Positions 50,732 to 58,886 of a DNA stretch of 64,000 nt are shown in pieces; the stretch's first letter is position 1, and each line of letters opens with the position of its first letter. Below the pieces are notes generated by a model. It saw only the letters and a program-made list of their open reading frames with translations. It searched no databases and was not told the origin of the DNA. Position numbers and translations under genes: made by a program. Origin of the DNA: Mesorhizobium neociceri (GTDB lineage Bacteria > Pseudomonadota > Alphaproteobacteria > Rhizobiales > Rhizobiaceae); the NCBI RefSeq assembly GCF_013520985.1, contig NZ_JACDTY010000001.1, positions 620,001 to 684,000 on the forward strand, given 5' to 3'.

Positions 50732-52204
50732 ATGACCGTCATGGCCAAGCCTGAGCAGACGAACGCGCGCACCATGGTCAGCGCGCCGGCGATGTCGCCC
50801 ACCACGATTGCCAAGCCCGATCTGATCAGCGTCGAGCAGGCGAAGTCGATGGACGTCGCGCGCATGACAGACCTGTTCAAGGCGCATCTCAACCCGGGCC
50901 AGCTGCATTTCATGAAGCTGCTCGGCTTCCACAAGATCAAGATCGAACGCGCCGAAGGCATGTTCTACATCGACCAGAACGGCCGCAAGATTCTCGACTT
51001 CTTCGGCGGTTTCGGTTCGCTGGCCTTCGGCCACAACCATCCGCGCATCCTGGAGGCTCGCCGCAAATTCCAGGAAGAGAAGCGCCAGGAAATCGCCATC
51101 GCCTTCATGTCGCAATACGCGGCGGCACTTGCGCACAACATCGCCAAATGCTCGCCCGGTGATCTCGACATGGTGTTTTTGGGCTCGTCCGGCTCGGAGG
51201 CGATGGAAGCGGCGGTAAAGCTCGCCGAGCGCGCCGCCGGGCCGAAGCGGCCGAAAATCGTCTATGCCGAGAATTCCTTCCACGGCAAGACCAAGGGTGT
51301 GCTCGGCATCACCGACGGCCAGCTCTACCGCGCCGATTTCAAGATGGCCGAAAACACGGTGCGCATTCCGTTCGCCGACATCGAGGCGGTCGAACGGCTG
51401 TTCCGCTCCGACCCGGAGGTCGGCGTCATCGTGCTCGAAACCATCCAGGGCGGCGGCGGCATTATCCAGGCGCCTGCCGAATACTGGCAGAAGCTGCGCG
51501 CGCTGTGCGACCAGTATGGCGTGCTGTGGGTGGCCGACGAAGTGCAGTGCGGCTATGGCCGTTCCGGCCGCTTCTATGCCTTCGAACACTACGGCGTCGT
51601 GCCCGATGTGACGGCGCTGGCCAAGTCGCTCGGCGCCGGCAAGGCGGCGGTCGGTGCCATGATCGCGCGGCGCGAGATTTATATGAAGGCCTATGGCACG
51701 CCGAAGACGGCGATGATTCATGCCATGGCGACCTTCGGCGGCATGGGTGAGGCCTGCATCACCGCGATCGAGGGCATCAACGTGCTCTATGACGAGGGGC
51801 TGATCGACAACGCCGCCTCGACCGGCGACTATTTGCTGCAGCGGCTGCAGGCGCTGAAGGAGAAATACCCCAAGATCATCAAGGATGTGCGCGGCAAGGG
51901 CTTCATGGTCGGGCTGGAGTTCCACGACTTCTCGCAGACCTTGCCGATGGTGCTGCGGCCGATCGTCAGCGTGCTCGATGACAAGCTGAAGGGGTCGCTG
52001 TCGGGCTTCGTCGGCGCGCTGTTGCTGCGCGACTATGACGTGCTCGTCGCCTTCACTGAATACAACCGCAACGTCATCCGGCTCGAGCCGCCGCTGATCT
52101 GCCAGCGCGAGCATGTCGACCGTTTCGTCGATGCCTTCGACAGCCTGTTGTCGCGCGGCATCGTGGGAATCGTGAAGGATTTCGTCAAAAGCCAGGTCCG
52201 TTGA
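50732..52204 (+). CDS. Class III PLP-dependent aminotransferase
   Basis: The 490-residue protein contains the class III features: FGGFGSLAFGHNHPRILEAR, GSSGSEAMEAAVKLAERAAG, WVADEVQCGYGRSGRFYAFE and the likely PLP lysine in ALAKSLGAGKAAVGAMI. An N-terminal extension of about 55 residues precedes the domain. Class III enzymes act on omega-amino groups, or on keto sugars in some cases. Here a keto sugar made by the DprE1-like oxidase is a possible acceptor; a diamine or amino acid substrate is the alternative. AGGAG lies upstream; the 3' end overlaps the next gene by 4 nt. Confidence 0.85.
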   Translation: MTVMAKPEQTNARTMVSAPAMSPTTIAKPDLISVEQAKSMDVARMTDLFKAHLNPGQLHFMKLLGFHKIKIERAEGMFYIDQNGRKILDFFGGFGSLAFGHNHPRILEARRKFQEEKRQEIAIAFMSQYAAALAHNIAKCSPGDLDMVFLGSSGSEAMEAAVKLAERAAGPKRPKIVYAENSFHGKTKGVLGITDGQLYRADFKMAENTVRIPFADIEAVERLFRSDPEVGVIVLETIQGGGGIIQAPAEYWQKLRALCDQYGVLWVADEVQCGYGRSGRFYAFEHYGVVPDVTALAKSLGAGKAAVGAMIARREIYMKAYGTPKTAMIHAMATFGGMGEACITAIEGINVLYDEGLIDNAASTGDYLLQRLQALKEKYPKIIKDVRGKGFMVGLEFHDFSQTLPMVLRPIVSVLDDKLKGSLSGFVGALLLRDYDVLVAFTEYNRNVIRLEPPLICQREHVDRFVDAFDSLLSRGIVGIVKDFVKSQVR

Positions 52205-53454
52205 GCGAAGTCCTGACGATGCTGAGCAAGTCTCCCGCCCCGCAAAACACACTCGACCGGCTGACTGCGGCCGGTCTCGCATGGGGCGAGGGGACGTATG
52301 CAAGCTGGGCGGCGCCGATCGGCGCGATCGCGTTTTCGCTCTACATCCTTTTGACGGCGTTTACCGCCTGGACGATGCCCGACGCCAATTGGGACATGCT
52401 CCCTTATCTCGCGATTGCCGAAGAGGGCAGCTATCCCGATGCGCAGGCGCTGCATGATTATGCGTACAGCACGGTCCAGGCGGGCGTGTCGGCCGCCGAC
52501 TACAAGGCGCTGACCGACGATGGCGGCGGCTTTCGCAGCCACATGGCGCAAAATGCCGCCGACTTCCACTCGCTCCTCGGCATGTACCGGATCAAGTTCC
52601 TCTACGCCGAAATGCTGTCGACGATGAGCGCGGTGATGTCGCCGGTCGAGGCGATGCGGGTGCTGCAGGTGGTCTCGGTGCTGCTGTTCGGGATGATCAC
52701 GCTGCTCTGGCTGCGAACCGAAGGCGGGCTGGCGCTGGCGCCCTTGGTCGGCGCGGTGCTGATCATGGCCGATTTTGGTGACGCGGCGCGCGCCTCGACG
52801 CCGGATCTGTTGTGTTCCGCGCTGTTCCTCGGCGGGCTGCTCGCCTATGTGCGTAGCCGCGAAGCAGCAACCGCCGTATTGCTTTTCCTCGCCTTCATGG
52901 CGCGGCCGGACAACATTGTTTTCCTTGCCATCTTCGCGGTGTTGCTGCTGGTCTTCCGGCAACGGGCATGGGGCGCGCTGGTCGGCTTTGCCGCTTCCTT
53001 CGTCGCCTATTTCGCGATTTCGCATTGGGCGCATCATCCGGGCTGGTGGCCGCATCTGTGGTTCTCCAGCATCGAGCAGCACTACAATATGGACGGGTTC
53101 GAGCCGCCGTTCTCAGTCGCCGCCTATCTCAAGGCGTTTGCCGCATCCTTCATTCGCGCCATCAGCATCAACAGCTGGGTCGGCGTCTGCGTGCTCGCGC
53201 TGGCCGGCTGGTTTGCGCTTAGCCGCGCCGGCTTCCGGCTGGAGCGCCGCGCCGGCATCCTGCTTGCAGCACTGGTGCTCGGCGTGCTGTCGAAGTTCAC
53301 CGTGTTCCCGATCCACGATACCCGCATCTACTTCCCCAACCTTCTGCCGCCGTTCCTGCTGCTGGTGGGCCCAATCATGGCGCTGTGGGCGTCGGCAAGC
53401 CTGAATGGAAGGCGGCCCGCCGCCTTGCAGGTCATACCAGGAGATAAGCCTTGA
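52201..53454 (+). CDS. Polytopic membrane protein, GT-C-like glycosyltransferase candidate
   Basis: The 417-residue protein has about nine to ten helices and an early periplasmic loop with acidic and aromatic residues (MPDANWDMLPYLAIAEEGSY, about 59-78), typical in outline of GT-C transferases that use polyprenyl-phosphate sugars. I do not recognise a named family. As the only large polytopic protein in the run it is the natural candidate to transfer the lipid-pentose outside the membrane. A TTG start overlapping the aminotransferase stop is used; ATG 52219 is an alternative. Confidence 0.65.
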   Translation: MSEVLTMLSKSPAPQNTLDRLTAAGLAWGEGTYASWAAPIGAIAFSLYILLTAFTAWTMPDANWDMLPYLAIAEEGSYPDAQALHDYAYSTVQAGVSAADYKALTDDGGGFRSHMAQNAADFHSLLGMYRIKFLYAEMLSTMSAVMSPVEAMRVLQVVSVLLFGMITLLWLRTEGGLALAPLVGAVLIMADFGDAARASTPDLLCSALFLGGLLAYVRSREAATAVLLFLAFMARPDNIVFLAIFAVLLLVFRQRAWGALVGFAASFVAYFAISHWAHHPGWWPHLWFSSIEQHYNMDGFEPPFSVAAYLKAFAASFIRAISINSWVGVCVLALAGWFALSRAGFRLERRAGILLAALVLGVLSKFTVFPIHDTRIYFPNLLPPFLLLVGPIMALWASASLNGRRPAALQVIPGDKP

Positions 53455-54209
53455 GTTCTGTATCCGGTCTGGCGCGCATTGCCCTCTCACTCGGTCTGCC
53501 CGCCGGTCTGCTCGATCGCGGACCGTCGCTGCGCGGCACGAAGTTCCTGGCCAAGGCGGCGCTGAAGGCGCGCTTCGGCGGCAGCAAACAACCGTTCCAG
53601 ATGGTCAATGTCGGCGCCTGCGATGGTTCGCTGTTCGACGACGTTACGCCGTGGCTGCATCGTATCCCGCGGGCGCGGGCGGTGCTGGTAGAGCCGATCC
53701 CCTACAATCAGAAGCGGCTGCGCGCCAATTATCCCGACACGGAACGCTTCGTCATCGAGCCGGTGGCGGTGACGAAGACCAAGGGGACGATCACCGTCCA
53801 CACTTTCGATGCAGCAGCACTCGAGGCCGGCGCCTTGCCGATCGAGTTCATCGGCTGCTCGTCGGTGACCGACACCAATCTGATGTCGGGCAAGAATGCC
53901 TGGGGTGAGGACGACGCCAATTTCAACAAATTCGCGCCGCACCTCAGGGATATCGAAGTGCCGTCGGAAACGCTGCAGACGCTGCTCGACCGCAACGGCG
54001 TCACGCACATCGACGCCTTCCTGGTCGATTGCGAAGGCGCCGACTGGATCGTCTTCGAACAGCTTGACCTCAAGCGTTATCGTCCCGGCATGATCAAGGT
54101 CGAGGTCGGTGCGCTGCCCGCTGCGGAAATCGGCCAGGTCGTGGTCAAGCTGAAGACATCAGGCTATCAGGTCGGCTTCCAGGCCGAGGACATCTGGGCC
54201 TTCGCCTGA
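53451..54209 (+). CDS. FkbM-family methyltransferase
   Basis: The 252-residue protein has a SAM-binding fold with MVNVGACDGSLFDDV (about 50-64), the acidic strand VLVEPIPYNQKRL and the FkbM feature IDAFLVDCEGADWIVFEQLD. FkbM enzymes usually methylate sugar or polyketide hydroxyls. It is last in the seven-gene run, with a TTG start overlapping the upstream stop by 4 nt and AGGAG about 7 nt before it. It probably methylates the transferred sugar. Confidence 0.85.
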   Translation: MSSVSGLARIALSLGLPAGLLDRGPSLRGTKFLAKAALKARFGGSKQPFQMVNVGACDGSLFDDVTPWLHRIPRARAVLVEPIPYNQKRLRANYPDTERFVIEPVAVTKTKGTITVHTFDAAALEAGALPIEFIGCSSVTDTNLMSGKNAWGEDDANFNKFAPHLRDIEVPSETLQTLLDRNGVTHIDAFLVDCEGADWIVFEQLDLKRYRPGMIKVEVGALPAAEIGQVVVKLKTSGYQVGFQAEDIWAFA

Positions 54210-54256
54210 GATAGATCGCCACTGACGACACGTCGGCGCGCTGGTCGCGCCGCATC

Positions 54257-54270
54257 TGCGACGTGTCGCA
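54257..54270. promoter_or_regulatory. Palindrome TGCGACGTGTCGCA, candidate operator
   Basis: The perfect 14-bp palindrome TGCGAC-GT-GTCGCA lies 93 nt upstream of the FAD-GcvT gene at 54364. Its half-site GCGAC/GTCGC recurs in inverted pairs upstream of the GlxA/GbdR-type regulator (63380-63474). It resembles TGTCGC, the known half-site of the AraC-type ArgR of Pseudomonas. Confidence 0.5.
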
Positions 54271-54363
54271 AACAGGCGGTAGCTCCATCCACGTCCTCTG
54301 CATATTGTGCGCCATTCGAACGGGCGCGGACGCGCCCGCTTTATCCCTTTGGAGTCGCGGGCA

Positions 54364-56925
54364 ATGGCAGAGTTTCCGAAACAGGCGAAGGTCGTCATCG
54401 TCGGCCTGGGTGGTATTGTCGGCGCATCGATCGCCCATCATCTGATCGAACGCGGCTGGACCGACATTGTCGGCATCGACAAATCGGGCATCCCGACCGA
54501 TATCGGCTCGACCGCACATGCTTCGGACTTCTGCTACACGACCAGCCATGATTTCCTGTCCTGCTGGACGACGCTCTATTCCATCGATTTCTACGAAAAG
54601 ATGGGCCACTACGCCCGTATCGGCGGGCTCGAAGTGGCGCGCGTCGGCGACGACAGCCGCATGGATGAGATCAAGCGCAAGATCGCCTCGGCCAAATCCT
54701 TCGGCACCCGCGCCCGGCTGATCGAGCCGGCCGAAATCAAGGAAAAATTCCCGCTGATCGAAGAGTCAATGGTGCAAGGCGGCCTGTGGGATCCGGATGC
54801 CGGCCTGGTCATCCCGCGCTCGCAGACCGTCGCAGGCAAGCTGGTCGACCAGGCGGAAGCGTCAGGCAAGCTGAAATCCTTCGCCAACACGCCGGCCAAA
54901 TCCCTCATCGTCGAGGAAGGCCGCATCAAGGGCGTCGTCACCGACCGCGGCACCATCATGGCCGACTATGTCGTGGTCTGCGCCGGCATCTGGGGCCGGC
55001 TGATCGCCGAAATGGTCGGCGAGGACCTGCCGGTGATGCCGATCGACCATCCGCTGACCTTCTTCGGCCCGTACAACGAGTTTGCCGGCACCGGCAAGGA
55101 GATCGGCTGGCCGCTGCTGCGCGACCAGGGCAATTCGGCCTATATGCGCGACACCGGCGATCCCAAGACCGCCGAGGGCGGCCAGATCGAATGGGGCTAT
55201 TATGAAGAGACCAATCCGCGTCTCTGCCACCCGCGCGACCTGCTGGAGAAGGACCAGGCGCGGCTGTCGCCGTCGCAACGCGATCTCGACATGGAGCAGA
55301 TCCTGGCGCCGCTCGAGCGCGCCATGGAGTTGACACCGATCCTGGGTGAACTCGGCTATAATGAAAGCCATTCTTTCAACGGCCTCTTGCAGGTGACCGC
55401 CGATGGCGGCCCGTCCATGGGCGAAAGCCAGAAGGTGAGGGGCCTGTGGTACGCCGTCGCCATCTGGGTCAAGGATGGCCCCGGCATGGGCAAGCTGATG
55501 GCCGACTGGATGACCGACGGCCGCACCGAGATCGATCACCACGCCATCGACTATGCGCGCTTCTACCCGCACCAGACCAAGGAACAGTTCATCTGGGATC
55601 GCTGCACCGAAACGGCGATGAAGGTCTACAATCCCGCGGTGCATCCGCGCGAGCCGTTCTCCAAGGGCCGCAACATCAGGCGCTCGCCGTTCTGGGAACG
55701 CGAGAAGGAACTTGGCGGCTACTTCATGGAGCTGGGTGGCTGGGAGCGCGCGCACGGCTACGCCGCCAACGAGCATCTGCTAGAGAAGTATGGCAACCGT
55801 GTTCCCGTGCGTGAGAATGAATGGGACAACCGCCATTTCTGGCGCGTCTCCAATGCCGAGCACCTGGCGATGAGCGAGGATTGCGGCATCGTCAACCTGT
55901 CGCATTTCTCCATGTACGACATCGAGGGACCCGACCATGTCGCGCTGCTGGAATGGCTGTGCGCGGCCAAGGTCGGCGGCGACAACAATATCGGCAAGGG
56001 CATCTACACCCACTTCCTCGACGAGGAGGGCATGGTGCGGGCCGACTTCACGGTGATCCGCATGGCCGACCGCTGCCGTTTGATCGATGGCGCCGACGCC
56101 GGCCCGCGCGATTTCCGCTACATGCAGCGCACCGCGCAAGACAAAGGCTTTGACGTGACCATCACCGACGTGACCGAGAAATACGTCACCATCGGCATCT
56201 GGGGTCCGAACGCCCGCGCGACCTTGCAGAAGGTGGTCGAGAATCCGGAAGGCCTGTCGCTCGAGAACTTCCCCTTCGCGGCGATCAAGCCGGTCAGGAT
56301 CGGCGGCAAGGATGTCACCGCTTTCCGCATCTCCTATGTCGGCGAGCAGGGCTGGGAACTGCATATGCGCTATGAGGACGGCCTCGCTGTCTGGGACGCG
56401 CTGCGCTCGACCGGCGTGATGCCGTTCGGCGTCGAGACCTATGCCAACACGCGCCGCATGGAAAAGAGCCTGCGCCTGCAGAACGCCGACCTGTTGACCG
56501 AATACAATCTGCTCGAGGCCGATCTCGCCCGGCCGAAGGTCAAGGAGAACGATTTCTGCGGCAAGGCCAAGCATGTCGAATACCGCGCCCGTGAGCACCA
56601 GCCGGCGATCCTGTGCACGCTGGTGATGACGGAAAACGTCGATTCGAAGGGCGTTGCCCGCTATCCCGTCGGCACCATGCCGGTGATGGATCCGAAGACC
56701 GGCGAAACGCTGGTCGACGAACTCGGCCGCCGGTCCTTCACGACGTCGATGGCCTATGGCCCGACCATCGGCAAGAACATCGGCCTCGCCTATCTGCCCT
56801 GGGCCCATGCCCAGGAAGGCTGCAAGTTCGCCATCGAATATTTCGGTGAGACCTATCCGGTCGAAGTGGCTGCCGTCGGCTACAAGCCGCTCTACGATCC
56901 GGAGAACCTCAAGCCGAGAAGTTAA
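54364..56925 (+). CDS. FAD-dependent GcvT-type demethylating dehydrogenase 3
   Basis: The 853-residue protein has an FAD domain (KVVIVGLGGIVGASIAHHLI, with H52 in DIGSTAHASDFC at the position of the covalent-flavin His), a GcvT domain (about 470-740) and a GcvT_C-like barrel. It is the third such enzyme here besides SoxA and is less like the pair at 27398-34372: the usual GSTWHAAG reads GSTAHASD. It probably oxidises another N-methyl substrate with THF. The start has GGAG 9 nt upstream. A strong terminator follows, so it is a single-gene unit. Confidence 0.86.
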   Translation: MAEFPKQAKVVIVGLGGIVGASIAHHLIERGWTDIVGIDKSGIPTDIGSTAHASDFCYTTSHDFLSCWTTLYSIDFYEKMGHYARIGGLEVARVGDDSRMDEIKRKIASAKSFGTRARLIEPAEIKEKFPLIEESMVQGGLWDPDAGLVIPRSQTVAGKLVDQAEASGKLKSFANTPAKSLIVEEGRIKGVVTDRGTIMADYVVVCAGIWGRLIAEMVGEDLPVMPIDHPLTFFGPYNEFAGTGKEIGWPLLRDQGNSAYMRDTGDPKTAEGGQIEWGYYEETNPRLCHPRDLLEKDQARLSPSQRDLDMEQILAPLERAMELTPILGELGYNESHSFNGLLQVTADGGPSMGESQKVRGLWYAVAIWVKDGPGMGKLMADWMTDGRTEIDHHAIDYARFYPHQTKEQFIWDRCTETAMKVYNPAVHPREPFSKGRNIRRSPFWEREKELGGYFMELGGWERAHGYAANEHLLEKYGNRVPVRENEWDNRHFWRVSNAEHLAMSEDCGIVNLSHFSMYDIEGPDHVALLEWLCAAKVGGDNNIGKGIYTHFLDEEGMVRADFTVIRMADRCRLIDGADAGPRDFRYMQRTAQDKGFDVTITDVTEKYVTIGIWGPNARATLQKVVENPEGLSLENFPFAAIKPVRIGGKDVTAFRISYVGEQGWELHMRYEDGLAVWDALRSTGVMPFGVETYANTRRMEKSLRLQNADLLTEYNLLEADLARPKVKENDFCGKAKHVEYRAREHQPAILCTLVMTENVDSKGVARYPVGTMPVMDPKTGETLVDELGRRSFTTSMAYGPTIGKNIGLAYLPWAHAQEGCKFAIEYFGETYPVEVAAVGYKPLYDPENLKPRS

Positions 56926-56983
56926 CCGCCAGCTCCTCGGCAGCCTGGCTGGCGTTGGCGTGGTGGAAGACAAGTGCATGAAC

Positions 56984-57012
56984 GCCCGGCTTTGCCGGGC
57001 TTTTCTCTTTTT
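56984..57012 (+). terminator. Rho-independent terminator after FAD-GcvT gene
   Basis: GCCCGGC (56984-56990), loop TTT, GCCGGGC (56994-57000) and a T-rich tail TTTTCTCTTTTT form a textbook terminator. It helps set the start of the next gene downstream. Confidence 0.85.
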
Positions 57013-57048
57013 AAGCAGGTGATTTCCGCCTACCGTTGCGCAGGCGGA

Positions 57049-57849
57049 GTGAAGCGCTTGCAGCGGTTTGGCTGGGACAGAAAGAACGATGCGCTGGTGT
57101 TCAGCCTGAATGGGAACATCCCCGTTCGCGTCAGCTGGACCTTTGCCATTCCGATTGTCCTGCCCTTTCTGCAGGAGTGGTCGACACGTCCCAAAACCGC
57201 ACTGATCCACACATCGATCTTTGCCGCGCTGTTCTTCGCATCGGTATTCCTGCACGAACTGGCGCATGCATGGGCCGCTCGCCGGCAAGGTATCGGAACC
57301 GACAGGATAGAGCTCTATCTGTTTGGCGGGGTTGCCTACTTCAAGCGCGGCGCAACGTCTTCGTATGGCTGGGCGTGGATTGCGTTTGCCGGCCCCTTGG
57401 CCAACATCCTGTTGGCAGTGTTTTTCGCTGCTTCCTATTTGATCGCCAAACCTTTGGCGCCCGTCGAGGCGGACAGCCTGTTCAGTGCGCCGCCACCAAT
57501 GCCGATCGCCCATCTGGCGTGGGCGCTATGGATCGGCGCCTTATTGAACGGCGTCCTGGCCATTCTCAACATTCTACCGGCTTATCCCCTTGATGGCGGG
57601 ATGATCGCACGGCATTTGCTTGCGCGGCGTTTCGGCGAGGGGCGAGCCGCGCGTATCGTCGGATTCTGCGGTGTCGTGCTCTCTGTGTTGCGTTTCGCAG
57701 TGATCCTGCCGGCCGCCGTGGCGGGCATCCTGGTGTGGCTCCCGCCGTCATTCAGGCCGAACTGGAGGGCGTTGCGTGGCGCCGGCAGAAAGAAGACCGG
57801 TCCGCGCCGGGAATGGCGCGGCAAAGGTGGGCGACCCATCAACAAATAA
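57049..57849 (+). CDS. M50 site-2-type zinc metalloprotease
   Basis: The protein (266 residues from this GTG) has the zinc site VFLHELAHAWAA (H69, E70, H73) in a membrane helix and the second metal motif NILPAYPLDGG (D182), in about five to six helices. Such proteases cut membrane regulators. The in-frame start at 56974 overlaps the preceding terminator, so a later start (GTG 57049) is preferred; TTG 57058 is possible. The substrate is unknown. Confidence 0.85.
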   Translation: MKRLQRFGWDRKNDALVFSLNGNIPVRVSWTFAIPIVLPFLQEWSTRPKTALIHTSIFAALFFASVFLHELAHAWAARRQGIGTDRIELYLFGGVAYFKRGATSSYGWAWIAFAGPLANILLAVFFAASYLIAKPLAPVEADSLFSAPPPMPIAHLAWALWIGALLNGVLAILNILPAYPLDGGMIARHLLARRFGEGRAARIVGFCGVVLSVLRFAVILPAAVAGILVWLPPSFRPNWRALRGAGRKKTGPRREWRGKGGRPINK

Positions 57850-57943
57850 GGCCGAACCGCAGCTGCTGTTCCGAGATTAGGCGCAGAACCCGCAGTTCCG
57901 GCTTTTCCCTTTGTCAGCAGCTGATTCTCGCTTACCTTGCGGC

Positions 57944-58792
57944 ATGTCTGCTTTTTCGCGCGCAGGACATTTCCTTTCAGGCAGCGCCGCGCTGGTGCTG
58001 GGCCTCTGGCTGACATCACAGATTCATGCTGCCGAGCCGGTCGATGTCGAGCTGGTGCTGGCCGTCGACGTGTCACTGTCGATGTCGCCGGGCGAACTCG
58101 AAATCCAGCGCCACGGCTATGCCGCGGCATTGACCCACGACAATGTGCTGCAGGCCATAGCCGAGGGCGCCTATGGCAAGGTCGCCGTCACCTATGTCGA
58201 ATGGGCGGGAGCGACAACGCAGCTGGTCGTCGTGCCATGGACGGTGATCGCCAGCCGGGCTGACGCCGAGCGGGTGGCCGCGCAGCTTTCCGCCCATCCG
58301 CCGGCCAGCGCCCGGCGCACCTCGATTTCCGGTGCGCTGGAATTCGGCAGCGACCTCTTCGCCGAAAGCGGCTTCTTAGGGACAAAGCGCGTCATCGACA
58401 TTTCCGGTGACGGGCCCAACAACCAGGGCGCGCCCGTCGACATCGCCCGCGACGCGGTGGTCAAGCAAGGCATAATCATCAACGGCCTGCCGCTGATGAC
58501 GCGCGGCGGCGGATTTGGTGGCGCCTACGATGTCAACAATCTCGACCGCTACTACAGCGACTGCGTCATCGGCGGGCCCGGCGCCTTCATGATCCCGGTC
58601 AATGACTGGACGCAGTTTCCCGAAGCCATCCGCCGCAAGCTGGTGTTGGAGCTGGCCGGACCCGCTTCACCGCAATGGGCCAGCGAGGAGGCCGCTCACC
58701 CGCCGGTGGTGCTGGCGCAGGACCGGCCTACCGACTGCCAGGTCGGCGAAAAGATGTGGCGCGACCGCAGCTGGATGTTCGACGCCCGCTAG
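57944..58792 (+). CDS. DUF1194 VWA-like secreted protein
   Basis: The 282-residue protein has a signal peptide (about 1-30, near IHAAEP) and a VWA-like fold with a D-x-S-x-S metal site (D42, S44, S46 in AVDVSLSMSPGE) and DISGDGPNNQG later. DUF1194 proteins are common in Rhizobiales and are of unknown function. The start at 57944 begins the signal peptide. A region resembling that 5' of the M50 gene precedes it. Confidence 0.87.
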   Translation: MSAFSRAGHFLSGSAALVLGLWLTSQIHAAEPVDVELVLAVDVSLSMSPGELEIQRHGYAAALTHDNVLQAIAEGAYGKVAVTYVEWAGATTQLVVVPWTVIASRADAERVAAQLSAHPPASARRTSISGALEFGSDLFAESGFLGTKRVIDISGDGPNNQGAPVDIARDAVVKQGIIINGLPLMTRGGGFGGAYDVNNLDRYYSDCVIGGPGAFMIPVNDWTQFPEAIRRKLVLELAGPASPQWASEEAAHPPVVLAQDRPTDCQVGEKMWRDRSWMFDAR

Positions 58793-58828
58793 AGCTTTGG
58801 TCCATGCCGCAGTGCACCATCAGTTTCA

Positions 58829-58859
58829 TTGACAAGCCTATGGGCGTCTGTGACACAAT
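58829..58859 (+). promoter_or_regulatory. Possible sigma-70-type promoter upstream of ABC importer
   Basis: TTGACA at 58829-58834 is a consensus -35 box. The best downstream -10 candidate, CACAAT at 58854-58859, is weak and the 19-nt spacing is long. Confidence 0.35.
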
Positions 58860-58886
58860 TCCCCATCAGAAAAAAGGGGAACTGAC

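Noticed and set aside
50312..52303. 663-codon minus-strand open frame over the epimerase and aminotransferase genes
   Set aside because: It is antisense to two strongly supported genes, has no domain motif and is a product of high GC codon bias.
46355..54209. Firm naming of these genes as Nod-factor noe genes
   Set aside because: Only the UbiA-type gene recalls NoeC, no nod box or nod gene is visible, and the aminotransferase does not fit, so no gene symbols were assigned.
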